DNA of 44,515 bases from Acidobacteriota bacterium (lineage in GTDB: Bacteria; Acidobacteriota; Terriglobia; Bryobacterales; Bryobacteraceae), in NCBI GenBank assembly GCA_026394055.1, contig JAPKYZ010000042.1:1-44515 (forward strand), read 5' to 3'. The position numbers were made by a program, and so were the translations under genes. The notes under the pieces are model-generated. The model worked only from the letters and a program-made list of their open reading frames with translations. It made no database searches and was not told the DNA's origin. This document shows positions 8,143 through 15,195 of the stretch, one piece after another (positions within the stretch are counted from its first letter, which is position 1; the number at the start of each line of letters is the position of its first letter).

Positions 8143-8340
8143 ATGCGAGAAATTGAGGCCCGCTACGCCGAGTCTGGTCATCCCTCCCTGGAGGAGTTGG
8201 CCGTCGCGCAGGGCACCGCCTACTCCGGTGATCCGAGATCCTTGCTGGGCGACTTCTGGCCGGATGATCAGCCTGTGGATGACTTTCTCGCGGCACTGAG
8301 GGAGTGGCGCGGCCATCCGCGTCATGATCGAGCCGCATGA
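8143..8340 (+). CDS. Antitoxin of a VapBC-type pair
   Basis: This 65-aa protein sits directly before and overlaps (ATGA, 8337-8340) a PIN-domain toxin gene, the classic antitoxin position. It is acidic, with DFWPDDQPVDDFLAALREWR at the C-terminal half, a pattern seen in short antitoxins that wrap the PIN toxin; no ribbon-helix-helix or AbrB motif is obvious. ATG 8143 is preferred for its AAAGG at 7-base spacing; ATG 8122 would add seven residues. The assignment rests mainly on context and size. Confidence 0.75.
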   Translation: MREIEARYAESGHPSLEELAVAQGTAYSGDPRSLLGDFWPDDQPVDDFLAALREWRGHPRHDRAA

Positions 8341-8738
8341 GCGGATTGATCGTTGATACTGATGTCGTCTCTTTTCTTTTCAAGAATGATTCTCGCGCCG
8401 AGGACTATCTTCGATTCCTGGAGGGCCAACTATGTTTCATCTCTTTCATGACCGAAGCCGAGATGGAGTTGTGGACCTTGATTGCGGGTTGGGGACCACC
8501 ACGAATTGCGCGATTCCAGCAGTTTCTGCGACTGTTCACGGTCGTCCCGTCGTCGCGCGACCTAGTCGTCTCTTGGGCCCAGGTCATGTCGGCTTCGCGG
8601 AAGAGAGGCAGGCGTCTGGAAACGGCGGATGCCTGGATCGCCGCCACGGCGTTGTTGCACGATGTCCCGTTGGTGACGCACAACGCATCGGATTACGAAG
8701 GCGTACCAGATCTTCGGATCATCACTTGCAACCCATGA
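8337..8738 (+). CDS. vapC: PIN-domain ribonuclease toxin (VapC family)
   Basis: The 133-aa length and motifs fit VapC: IVDTD with Asp7 (and Asp9) near the N-terminus, an acidic residue after the first helices (TEAEME, about residue 40), TADAWIAATAL with Asp98, and THNASDYEGV near the C-terminus. These acidic residues bind Mg and cut RNA, often tRNA. Translation is coupled to the antitoxin (ATGA overlap), and its own stop overlaps the ATG of the downstream phosphodiesterase in the same way. The module therefore reads straight into a housekeeping-like gene, which is unusual and may make that gene depend on the toxin-antitoxin promoter. Confidence 0.9.
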   Translation: MSGLIVDTDVVSFLFKNDSRAEDYLRFLEGQLCFISFMTEAEMELWTLIAGWGPPRIARFQQFLRLFTVVPSSRDLVVSWAQVMSASRKRGRRLETADAWIAATALLHDVPLVTHNASDYEGVPDLRIITCNP

Positions 8739-9919
8739 GCGCCGCGATCTTTGCGTTCCTATTCGCGCTCCTCGCGATCGTTCCGGTGCATGCCCAGACG
8801 CCCCTGGTCGTCATCTCCGTCGATGGCCTCGACCATCGCTACCTCCGCGATGCCGACAAGCTGGGGCTGAAGGTCCCTCATATGCGTCGCCTGATGAAGG
8901 AAGGCGAAATGGCGTCGGGTGTCGTGGGCGTGCTCTCTACCGTCACCTGGCCGTCGCACACCTCGCTGATCACCGGCAAGCGCCCCGACGAACACGGCAT
9001 TCGCGGCAACCGGCGGCCTCGAGAAGAAGGCGGCGACTACTACTGGTCCGTCTCGCTGCTCAAAGCGCCCACGCTATGGCAAGCGGCCGAGAAGGCGGGG
9101 TTGAAGACGGCGGCAATCACCTGGCCGGTGACCGTCGATGCCGGAATCAGCTACAACGTGCCGGAAGCGTTTGCGAAGCGCAAGGGCGGGTGGATGGATC
9201 TGGCTACGATTCGTGAGAAGGGTACGCCGGGTTTGGTCGACAAGATCACGGCCTTCGACAAGTCCTTCCAGCAGGAATGGATGGACGACCGCACCCGCGC
9301 TATCGCCACCGTCTACATGCTGAAGAAGACCGACGCCAAGCTGATCCTGCTGCACTTGGTCGATCACGACGCGGTGGCGCATGACCATGGCCCTTTCACC
9401 AAGGAAGCGCTGGCGGAGCTCGAACGCACCGACACCTACATTGGCCAGATCGTCGCCGCCGCGCCCAAGTCCGCCACCATCTGCCTCACCGCGGACCACG
9501 GCTTTGAGCGGATCGACCGCATGATCAACGTCGCCTCGCTCAACGTGCAATCGCTGAGCGGCATCGTCATTGCTCGTACTCCGGAAGAAGCCGCGCGATT
9601 GAAGAATGCAGCTCCTGAGTTCGCCATCGGCCGCGAGATTCCACGCGCGGAGCTCAGCCGGTTTGCGCCGTTCCTCTCGGACGCCGTCACTGCCTATGAG
9701 CCGGTTGAGCATGCGCAGTTCACTCGGGATCTGGCCAATACCGCCATCACGCTGCCCCCGCACGAGAAAGGCAATCACGGCCAATGGCCCGCCCGCGCGG
9801 ACTATCGCAGCACCTTCATCCTGCGCGGCCCCGGCATCAAGGCGGGCAAAACGCCCGAGATCGACATGCTCTCCATTGCCGGCCGGTTGGCGCGAGTGTT
9901 GGGTGTCTCGCTAAACTAG
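8735..9919 (+). CDS. Secreted alkaline-phosphatase-superfamily phosphodiesterase
   Basis: This is a 394-aa protein with a signal peptide (MSAAIFAFLFALLAIVPVHA, predicted cut before QT). It belongs to the type I phosphodiesterase/nucleotide pyrophosphatase family (PF01663). Seen: VVISVDGLDHRYL with the first metal Asp, STVTWPSHTSLITGKRPDEHGI with the Thr nucleophile region, LVDHDAVAHDHGP and LTADHGFERID with metal ligands. It should act in the periplasm on phosphodiesters; the substrate is unknown. The start is ATG 8735, overlapping the vapC stop; a longer reading frame to 8432 lies wholly inside vapC and is rejected. tpiA begins eight bases after its stop. Confidence 0.88.
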   Translation: MSAAIFAFLFALLAIVPVHAQTPLVVISVDGLDHRYLRDADKLGLKVPHMRRLMKEGEMASGVVGVLSTVTWPSHTSLITGKRPDEHGIRGNRRPREEGGDYYWSVSLLKAPTLWQAAEKAGLKTAAITWPVTVDAGISYNVPEAFAKRKGGWMDLATIREKGTPGLVDKITAFDKSFQQEWMDDRTRAIATVYMLKKTDAKLILLHLVDHDAVAHDHGPFTKEALAELERTDTYIGQIVAAAPKSATICLTADHGFERIDRMINVASLNVQSLSGIVIARTPEEAARLKNAAPEFAIGREIPRAELSRFAPFLSDAVTAYEPVEHAQFTRDLANTAITLPPHEKGNHGQWPARADYRSTFILRGPGIKAGKTPEIDMLSIAGRLARVLGVSLN

Positions 9920-9927
9920 AAGCACCG

Positions 9928-10647
<720 letters not shown>

Positions 10648-10660
10648 GCCTCTGACCACT

Positions 10661-10685
10661 GAGCCGCGCGCGTCAGCAAGCGGTC
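10661..10685 (+). repeat. GAGCC...GGTC 25-bp repeat, consensus copy
   Basis: It reads GAGCCGCGCGCG, then TCAGCAAGCGGTC, flanked by CT on the left and CT on the right. It is identical to the inverted copy at 30399-30423 and one base different from the copy at 27860-27884. Read on the minus strand it translates to PLADARGS in a short spurious frame. It lies between the convergent tpiA and the 10709 gene. Confidence 0.85.
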
Positions 10686-10708
10686 CTGCGCACCGTTGCT
10701 GTTGGCTG

Positions 10709-11215
10709 TTAAGGCGCTGCAACGGTCGGGTTAGCCATGCTGGCCCGGCGTCTCCGCAACCACCGGCTTCCCACGACGACCGCGGCCAACAGCGCCACAG
10801 CCAGCACCACGAATAAGACCAGAGGCGGGCGCTGCCCAGGCACCGCTCGGACGATCGCGCCCGTGAAGACGATGGTCTGATCTTGAAACTTCATTGAATG
10901 GATGTGCTGCGGCAGCACCGCTTCCGGCAGGCGGCACTCGATCTCCAGCGGCTCGGTGGCGAAGAACTTGCCGCGGCACACCAGTTCTTCCGGCAGATAC
11001 TCGCACTGCTGGCTAATTGCCCCTTCGTTGTTGATCCGGAAGTGGCGCAGCAGGGCGCGATTGGCTTGGGCCAGATGCTCCACTTCGCTCATGGGCAGGT
11101 GTACTTCCAGGCGCGCCAAGCCGTTGCCTTCCAGCGTCAACTCGCTGCGGCTCGAGCTGAAGTTGTGGGCCAACGCTGGCAAGGCGGCCAAGGCCAAAAC
11201 GATCCACGGTCTCAC
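10709..11215 (-). CDS. Exported, C-terminally anchored protein of unknown function
   Basis: This 168-aa protein starts with GTG 11215 and an N-terminal signal (VRPWIVLALAALPALA, cut before HN). It has an extracytoplasmic domain with two Cys (QQCEYLPEELVCRG, plus a third in EIECRLPE). A transmembrane helix (LVLFVVLAVALLAAVVVG) follows near residues 135 to 155, then a basic tail. I do not recognise the domain. The layout suggests a periplasmic domain held at the inner membrane. The longer frame to 11341 would run inside the divergent carboxylase gene and is rejected. Only 20 bp separate the two start codons, so the promoters must overlap. Confidence 0.7.
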   Translation of the reverse strand: MRPWIVLALAALPALAHNFSSSRSELTLEGNGLARLEVHLPMSEVEHLAQANRALLRHFRINNEGAISQQCEYLPEELVCRGKFFATEPLEIECRLPEAVLPQHIHSMKFQDQTIVFTGAIVRAVPGQRPPLVLFVVLAVALLAAVVVGSRWLRRRRASMANPTVAAP

Positions 11216-11235
11216 GTCCGCTATCCTACAGGTCG
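11216..11235. promoter_or_regulatory. 20-bp divergent promoter region
   Basis: The 20-bp gap between GTG 11215 (minus) and ATG 11236 (plus) holds TATCCT (11221-11226), a -10-like box about nine bases before the carboxylase ATG. On the minus strand TAGGAT lies a few bases before the GTG. There is no room for leaders or Shine-Dalgarno sequences, so both messages are probably leaderless. Confidence 0.35.
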
Positions 11236-12774
11236 ATGAGGGACCTCGTCGAGCAACTGGCTGTTCTCGAAGACCGGCTACGCCATGGTGGCGGCGCAGC
11301 CAAGATCGACAAGCAGCACCGCGATGGCAAGCTGACGGCACGGGAGCGCATTGCCGCGTTGATCGATCCCGGTAGTCTGTTTCTCGAAACCGGCCTGCTG
11401 ATCGCCTACGACAAGTACGACGGGCAAGCGCCTGCTGCCGGTGTGGTGACGGGCGTGGCTCGTGTCGAGAACCGGCCGGTGGTGATTGTGGCCAACGATG
11501 CCACGGTGAAAGCTGGGGCGTGGTGGCCGGAGACGATCCACAAGATTCTTCGGGCGCAAGAGATCGCCATGAAGAACCGGCTGCCGATCATCTATCTGGT
11601 GGATTCGGCCGGCGTCAACCTGCCCTATCAGGACGGCATTTTCCCGGGCCAGTACGGTGCCGCAAGAATCTTTTACTACAACTCGCTCATGCGCCGCCGC
11701 CTGAAAATCCCGCAGATCGCGGCCGTGATGGGCATGTGCATTGCGGGTGGGGCGTATCTGCCCGCGCTGTCGGACGTGATCATCATGGTCGAGAAGACCA
11801 GCTTCATGGGCCTGGGCGGACCGAATCTGGTGAAGGGCGCCACCGGCCAGCAGACCGATGCCGAGTCTTTGGGCGGAGCCACCATGCATACGACCGTGAG
11901 CGGCGTGGCGCACTTCACCGCCACGGATGACCAGGATTGTTTAAAACAAATTCGTGCCCGCGTGCGAGACCTGGGTGCTCCCCGGGAGCCGCTGCACGGC
12001 GAAATGCCCGCCCTATCCGCTGAGGGTCTCTACGAGGTCCTGCCCGCTGACCATCGCCTGCCCTACGACGTGGAACAGATCACCGCGCGGCTCTTTGACG
12101 CGGGCAGTTGGATGGAGTTTCAGCCGCACCATGCGCCGGAATTGCTGTGCGCCAATGCCCGCCTGCATGGCCGTCCGGTGGGCGTGATCGCCAATCGGCG
12201 CGGGTTCTTGAAAGGCGCGCCCGGATCGAAGCCGCGGCTGGGCGGCATCGTCTACACGGAGTCCGCCCGCAAGGTGGCTTACTTTGTCGAGACGGCCGAG
12301 CGCCTGGGTACGCCGTTGATCTACCTGCAGGATGTCTCAGGCTTTATGGTGGGTGTGGAGGCGGAGCAGGGCGGCATTATCCGCGCCGGGGCGGACATGG
12401 TGGAATCGATGGCCTGCGCTACGGTGCCTAAGATCGTGTTGACGCTCAACCATGCCTCGGGCGCGGGCTACTACGCGATGGCGGGCCAGGGCTTTGACCC
12501 GAACTTCACCTTTGGCTGGCCCACGGCGCGCATCGGTGTGATGGAAGGCGACGCGGCGGTGCAGGCCGTGCATGGGCCGGAGATGGCCAAGTACAAGGCT
12601 GCGGGTCAGCCACTGCCGCACGAGATCGAAGAGCGCATTGCGCAAACGCGGGCCAACTACGAACTGTGGCTCGATGCCAAGCATGCCGCGGCGCGCGGGC
12701 ATGTGGATGCGTTGATCGACCCGCTGAAGACCCGTGACATTCTCAGCTTTGCGTTGGAGGCGTGCACCGCATGA
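11236..12774 (+). CDS. Acyl-CoA carboxylase beta (carboxyltransferase) subunit
   Basis: This 512-aa protein is a biotin-dependent carboxyltransferase of the propionyl-/methylcrotonyl-/geranyl-CoA carboxylase family. Seen: an ARERIAALIDPGSLFLE opening, an N-terminal crotonase-like half with MGMCIAGGAYLPALSD, and a C-terminal half with GFMVGVEAEQGGIIRAGADMV and LNHASGAGYYAMAGQGFDP. Size and the motifs GGAYLPALSD and AEQGGIIRAG fit the methylcrotonyl/geranyl-CoA (AccD/AtuC/MccB) branch better than acetyl-CoA carboxylase. It opens a four-gene overlapping operon with AtuA homologues, so a terpene or branched acyl-CoA substrate is inferred. The partner biotin carboxylase/carrier subunit is not in this window. 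Confidence 0.9.
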   Translation: MRDLVEQLAVLEDRLRHGGGAAKIDKQHRDGKLTARERIAALIDPGSLFLETGLLIAYDKYDGQAPAAGVVTGVARVENRPVVIVANDATVKAGAWWPETIHKILRAQEIAMKNRLPIIYLVDSAGVNLPYQDGIFPGQYGAARIFYYNSLMRRRLKIPQIAAVMGMCIAGGAYLPALSDVIIMVEKTSFMGLGGPNLVKGATGQQTDAESLGGATMHTTVSGVAHFTATDDQDCLKQIRARVRDLGAPREPLHGEMPALSAEGLYEVLPADHRLPYDVEQITARLFDAGSWMEFQPHHAPELLCANARLHGRPVGVIANRRGFLKGAPGSKPRLGGIVYTESARKVAYFVETAERLGTPLIYLQDVSGFMVGVEAEQGGIIRAGADMVESMACATVPKIVLTLNHASGAGYYAMAGQGFDPNFTFGWPTARIGVMEGDAAVQAVHGPEMAKYKAAGQPLPHEIEERIAQTRANYELWLDAKHAAARGHVDALIDPLKTRDILSFALEACTA

Positions 12775-14024
12775 TCCGCATCGGCAATGCCCAAGGCTTT
12801 TGGGGAGACTGGCTGGAGGCTCCCGTGCGCATGGTGGAGCAAGGGCCGCTGGACTACCTGACGCTGGACTATCTGGCCGAAGTCACCATGTCGATTCTGC
12901 AGAAGCAGCGTAAGGAAGACCCCACGCTCGGCTATGCGCGGGACTTTCCGCCGTTGATGGCGCGCCTGGCCGCAAAGATTGCGGGCCGCGTAAAGGTGAT
13001 CGCCAACGCGGGCGGCGTCAATCCGCTGGCCTGTGCGCGCGAGGTGAAGCGTCTGGCGCCGGGCTTGAAAGTCGCGGTGGTGTTGGGTGACGACTTGATG
13101 GATCGCCTGGATGAACTGGGCGAGGACTTCAGCCGCCAGATCGCCACCATCCGGCCGCAGATCCTGTCCGCCAATGCCTACATCGGCGCGTTCCCCGTGG
13201 CCGAAGCGTTGGCCACTGGAGCCGATGTGGTGATCGGCGGGCGCATTGCCGACGCTGCGCTGGCTCTCGCCGCGATGGTGCATGAGTTTGGCTGGGCGGA
13301 AGATGATTGGGACCGCTTGGCCTCCGGTATCGTCGGCGGCCACATCATTGAGTGCGGTACTCAGGCCACGGGCGGCAATTGCGGCGCGGCCTGGGAAACA
13401 TTGCCGGACCCGGCCAACATCGGCTACCCGATCCTGGAAGCGGAGCCCGACGGCACCTTCCGCGTCACCAAACATGCGGGTACGGGCGGAGTGATTTGCG
13501 ATGCCTGCATCAAGGAGCAGTTGGTGTACGAGATCCATGACCCGCGCCAGTACTTCACGCCGGACGTGATCGCGGACTTCACCACCATTGCTCTGAAGGA
13601 CGCGCACGTCTCCGGCGTCAAAGGCCAACCGCGGCCGGAGAAGCTGAAGGTCTCGATCAGCTATCACGCAGGCTGGCGGTCGATCGGCACCATTACCTTT
13701 CCTGGACCGCAGGCGCGCCGTCGCTGCGAGATTGCAGAGGCCACGGTGCGCGAGCGGATCGCCCAATTGCGGCTGCCCTTCGACGCCATGCATGCCGAAT
13801 ATCTGGGTGATGAGCAACTGATCCAGCTCCGCTTTGGTGTCCGTGGAAAGGACCGCAAGGCCGTGGACCGCTTTACGCGCGAGATGATCCCGCTAGTGCT
13901 CTCCGGCCCGCCCGGCGGCACCGGCTACGGCGAAGGCCGCCCGGCGGTGCGGGAGATTGTGGCCTACGCGCCGGCGTATCTCGGTCGCGACCAGGTGAAG
14001 ACGCGCGTGGAGGTGGTGGCATGA
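12771..14024 (+). CDS. atuA: AtuA-family protein (acyclic terpene utilization)
   Basis: This 417-aa protein matches the AtuA core (PF07287, DUF1446). Seen: N-terminal IRIGNAQGFWGDW, LDYLTLDYLAEVTMSIL, NAGGVNPLACAREV, ANAYIGAFPVAEAL, GADVVIGGRIADAAL, and GTQATGGNCG. In Pseudomonas, AtuA is needed for growth on citronellol/geraniol, but its reaction is unknown. ATG 12771 overlaps the carboxylase TGA (ATGA), so it is translationally coupled; a start at 12762 is less likely. Its stop overlaps the next ATG the same way. The C-terminal domain found in full-length AtuA proteins is here a separate gene at 14021. Confidence 0.88.
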   Translation: MIRIGNAQGFWGDWLEAPVRMVEQGPLDYLTLDYLAEVTMSILQKQRKEDPTLGYARDFPPLMARLAAKIAGRVKVIANAGGVNPLACAREVKRLAPGLKVAVVLGDDLMDRLDELGEDFSRQIATIRPQILSANAYIGAFPVAEALATGADVVIGGRIADAALALAAMVHEFGWAEDDWDRLASGIVGGHIIECGTQATGGNCGAAWETLPDPANIGYPILEAEPDGTFRVTKHAGTGGVICDACIKEQLVYEIHDPRQYFTPDVIADFTTIALKDAHVSGVKGQPRPEKLKVSISYHAGWRSIGTITFPGPQARRRCEIAEATVRERIAQLRLPFDAMHAEYLGDEQLIQLRFGVRGKDRKAVDRFTREMIPLVLSGPPGGTGYGEGRPAVREIVAYAPAYLGRDQVKTRVEVVA

Positions 14025-14350
14025 AGATTATGCTGGAACGCGTTGCCCACACCCGCTCCGGTGACAAGGGTGATCTCTCGAACATCGGCGTCATCGCTCG
14101 TGACCCGCGGCATTATCCGGTGCTGCTGCGCGAGGTGACGGCGGAGCGGGTGAAGAACTACTTCCGCGATCTGGTGCATGGTCCGGTGACACGCTATGAA
14201 CTGCCCAACTTGGCGGCTTTGAACTTTGTGCTGGAAGAGGCGCTGGATGGCGGCGGCACGGTGTCGCTACGCCTGGATGCGCAGGGCAAGATCTTTGGCT
14301 CGCGATTGCTGGGCCTCGAGATTGAAGTAACGGAGGATGAACTTGGCTAG
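14021..14350 (+). CDS. AtuA C-terminal-like domain protein
   Basis: This 109-aa protein begins LERVAHTRSGDKGDLSNIGVIARD, the hallmark of the small domain fused to the C-terminus of AtuA in some bacteria and free-standing in others (AtuA-like ferredoxin-fold domain). The split is a recurrent arrangement. It presumably forms a complex with the 417-aa AtuA. Its ATG overlaps the atuA stop by four bases, and its own 3' end overlaps the hydratase gene by eight to fourteen bases depending on the start used. Confidence 0.85.
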   Translation: MKIMLERVAHTRSGDKGDLSNIGVIARDPRHYPVLLREVTAERVKNYFRDLVHGPVTRYELPNLAALNFVLEEALDGGGTVSLRLDAQGKIFGSRLLGLEIEVTEDELG

Positions 14351-15092
14351 TTCGGTTTTGAAAGTTGAGCGCATGGGGCGCATTCTGCATCTGACGCTCG
14401 CGCGGCCGGACAAGCGCAATGCGTTGAGTGCCGAGCTCTGCGCGGCCTTGGTGGAAGCGGTAACGGTGACGGCCGTGGCGCAGCCCACGGGAGCGATTCT
14501 GCTGGATGCCGAAGGCCAGACCTTTTCGGCGGGCATGGATCTGGATGACCCTACGCCGCAGGCGACCGAGATCCATTCGACGCTGTTCACCTTGCGCCAT
14601 CGTTCCACCGTGCCGATCATCGCTGCGGTGCAAGGTCCGGCGCTGGGCGGCGGGTTGGGCCTGGTGGCCAACGCGCATGTCGCCATCACGGCCCAAGGCG
14701 CGCAGTTCGGCCTGACCGAGATCCGCATCGGCATCTGGCCGTTCGTGATCTGGCCCGCGATGGTGGCGGCTTTGGGCGAACGTCGCGTGATGGCACTGGC
14801 GTTGACCGGCCGCCTGTTCGGCACGCATGAGGCGCTGCAGTGGGGCTTGGTGCAGGAAGTGGTGCCGGAGGTGGAGCTGGAAGATCGCGCTTTCGCCATA
14901 GCCGAAACGATCGCGAACGCTTCGCCTGTCGCCGTGCGCGCGGGCCTGGAACTGGCGCGGGACCCAGCGCTCGAAGGAGTTGCACGGCGCGCGCTGGAAC
15001 TACGGGCTCCGGTGCTTTCAGGGCCGGACTTTGCGGAAGGCTTGGCGGCTTTCCGCGAGAAGCGCCGTCCGGAGTGGCCGTCGCTTAAGTAG
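14343..15092 (+). CDS. Enoyl-CoA hydratase/isomerase family protein
   Basis: About 249 aa, crotonase fold. Seen: ARPDKRNALS near the N-terminus, an oxyanion-hole segment AGMDLDD, VQGPALGGGLGLVANAHVAI with the second oxyanion glycine, and FGLTEIRIGIWPFVI, where the second catalytic acid would fall. In this operon it is a candidate for the hydration step after carboxylation (AtuE-like), by context. Start: GGAGG (14332-14336) touches ATG 14337 directly but lies six bases from TTG 14343, so TTG is preferred despite the rarer codon; the ATG form adds two residues. A double palindrome follows its stop. Confidence 0.85.
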   Translation: MASSVLKVERMGRILHLTLARPDKRNALSAELCAALVEAVTVTAVAQPTGAILLDAEGQTFSAGMDLDDPTPQATEIHSTLFTLRHRSTVPIIAAVQGPALGGGLGLVANAHVAITAQGAQFGLTEIRIGIWPFVIWPAMVAALGERRVMALALTGRLFGTHEALQWGLVQEVVPEVELEDRAFAIAETIANASPVAVRAGLELARDPALEGVARRALELRAPVLSGPDFAEGLAAFREKRRPEWPSLK

Positions 15093-15114
15093 CGTTGCTC
15101 AGACGCCACCCGGG

Positions 15115-15149
15115 GCGGGACTGAAGTCCCGCTGCAGGCTGAAGCCTGC
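15115..15149. repeat. Double REP-like palindrome
   Basis: Two perfect inverted repeats stand side by side: GCGGGACT-GA-AGTCCCGC (15115-15132) and GCAGGCT-GA-AGCCTGC (15134-15149). Both have a CTGAAG centre. The pair resembles the short intergenic REP-type hairpins scattered in many large bacterial genomes. It has no T-run, and a further gene starts 47 bp downstream. Confidence 0.7.
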
Positions 15150-15181
15150 GCCACGTGGGTGTCCGCGACATCGGGGGCCGC

Positions 15182-15187
15182 TACAAT
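15182..15187 (+). promoter_or_regulatory. -10 element TACAAT before the acylase gene
   Basis: TACAAT ends eight bases before ATG 15196, so transcription would start on or next to the start codon. There is no Shine-Dalgarno sequence. A -35 is not clear. This supports a separate promoter for the acylase-receptor pair, distinct from the upstream acyl-CoA operon. Confidence 0.5.
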
Positions 15188-15195
15188 AGCGTGTC

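Noticed and set aside
8432..8734. N-terminal extension of the phosphodiesterase frame
   Set aside because: It lies entirely inside vapC in another frame; the signal peptide starts at ATG 8735, which overlaps the vapC stop.
12657..13817. 386-codon minus-strand frame opposite atuA
   Set aside because: The plus strand carries the AtuA motifs and coupled starts; the antisense frame shows none.
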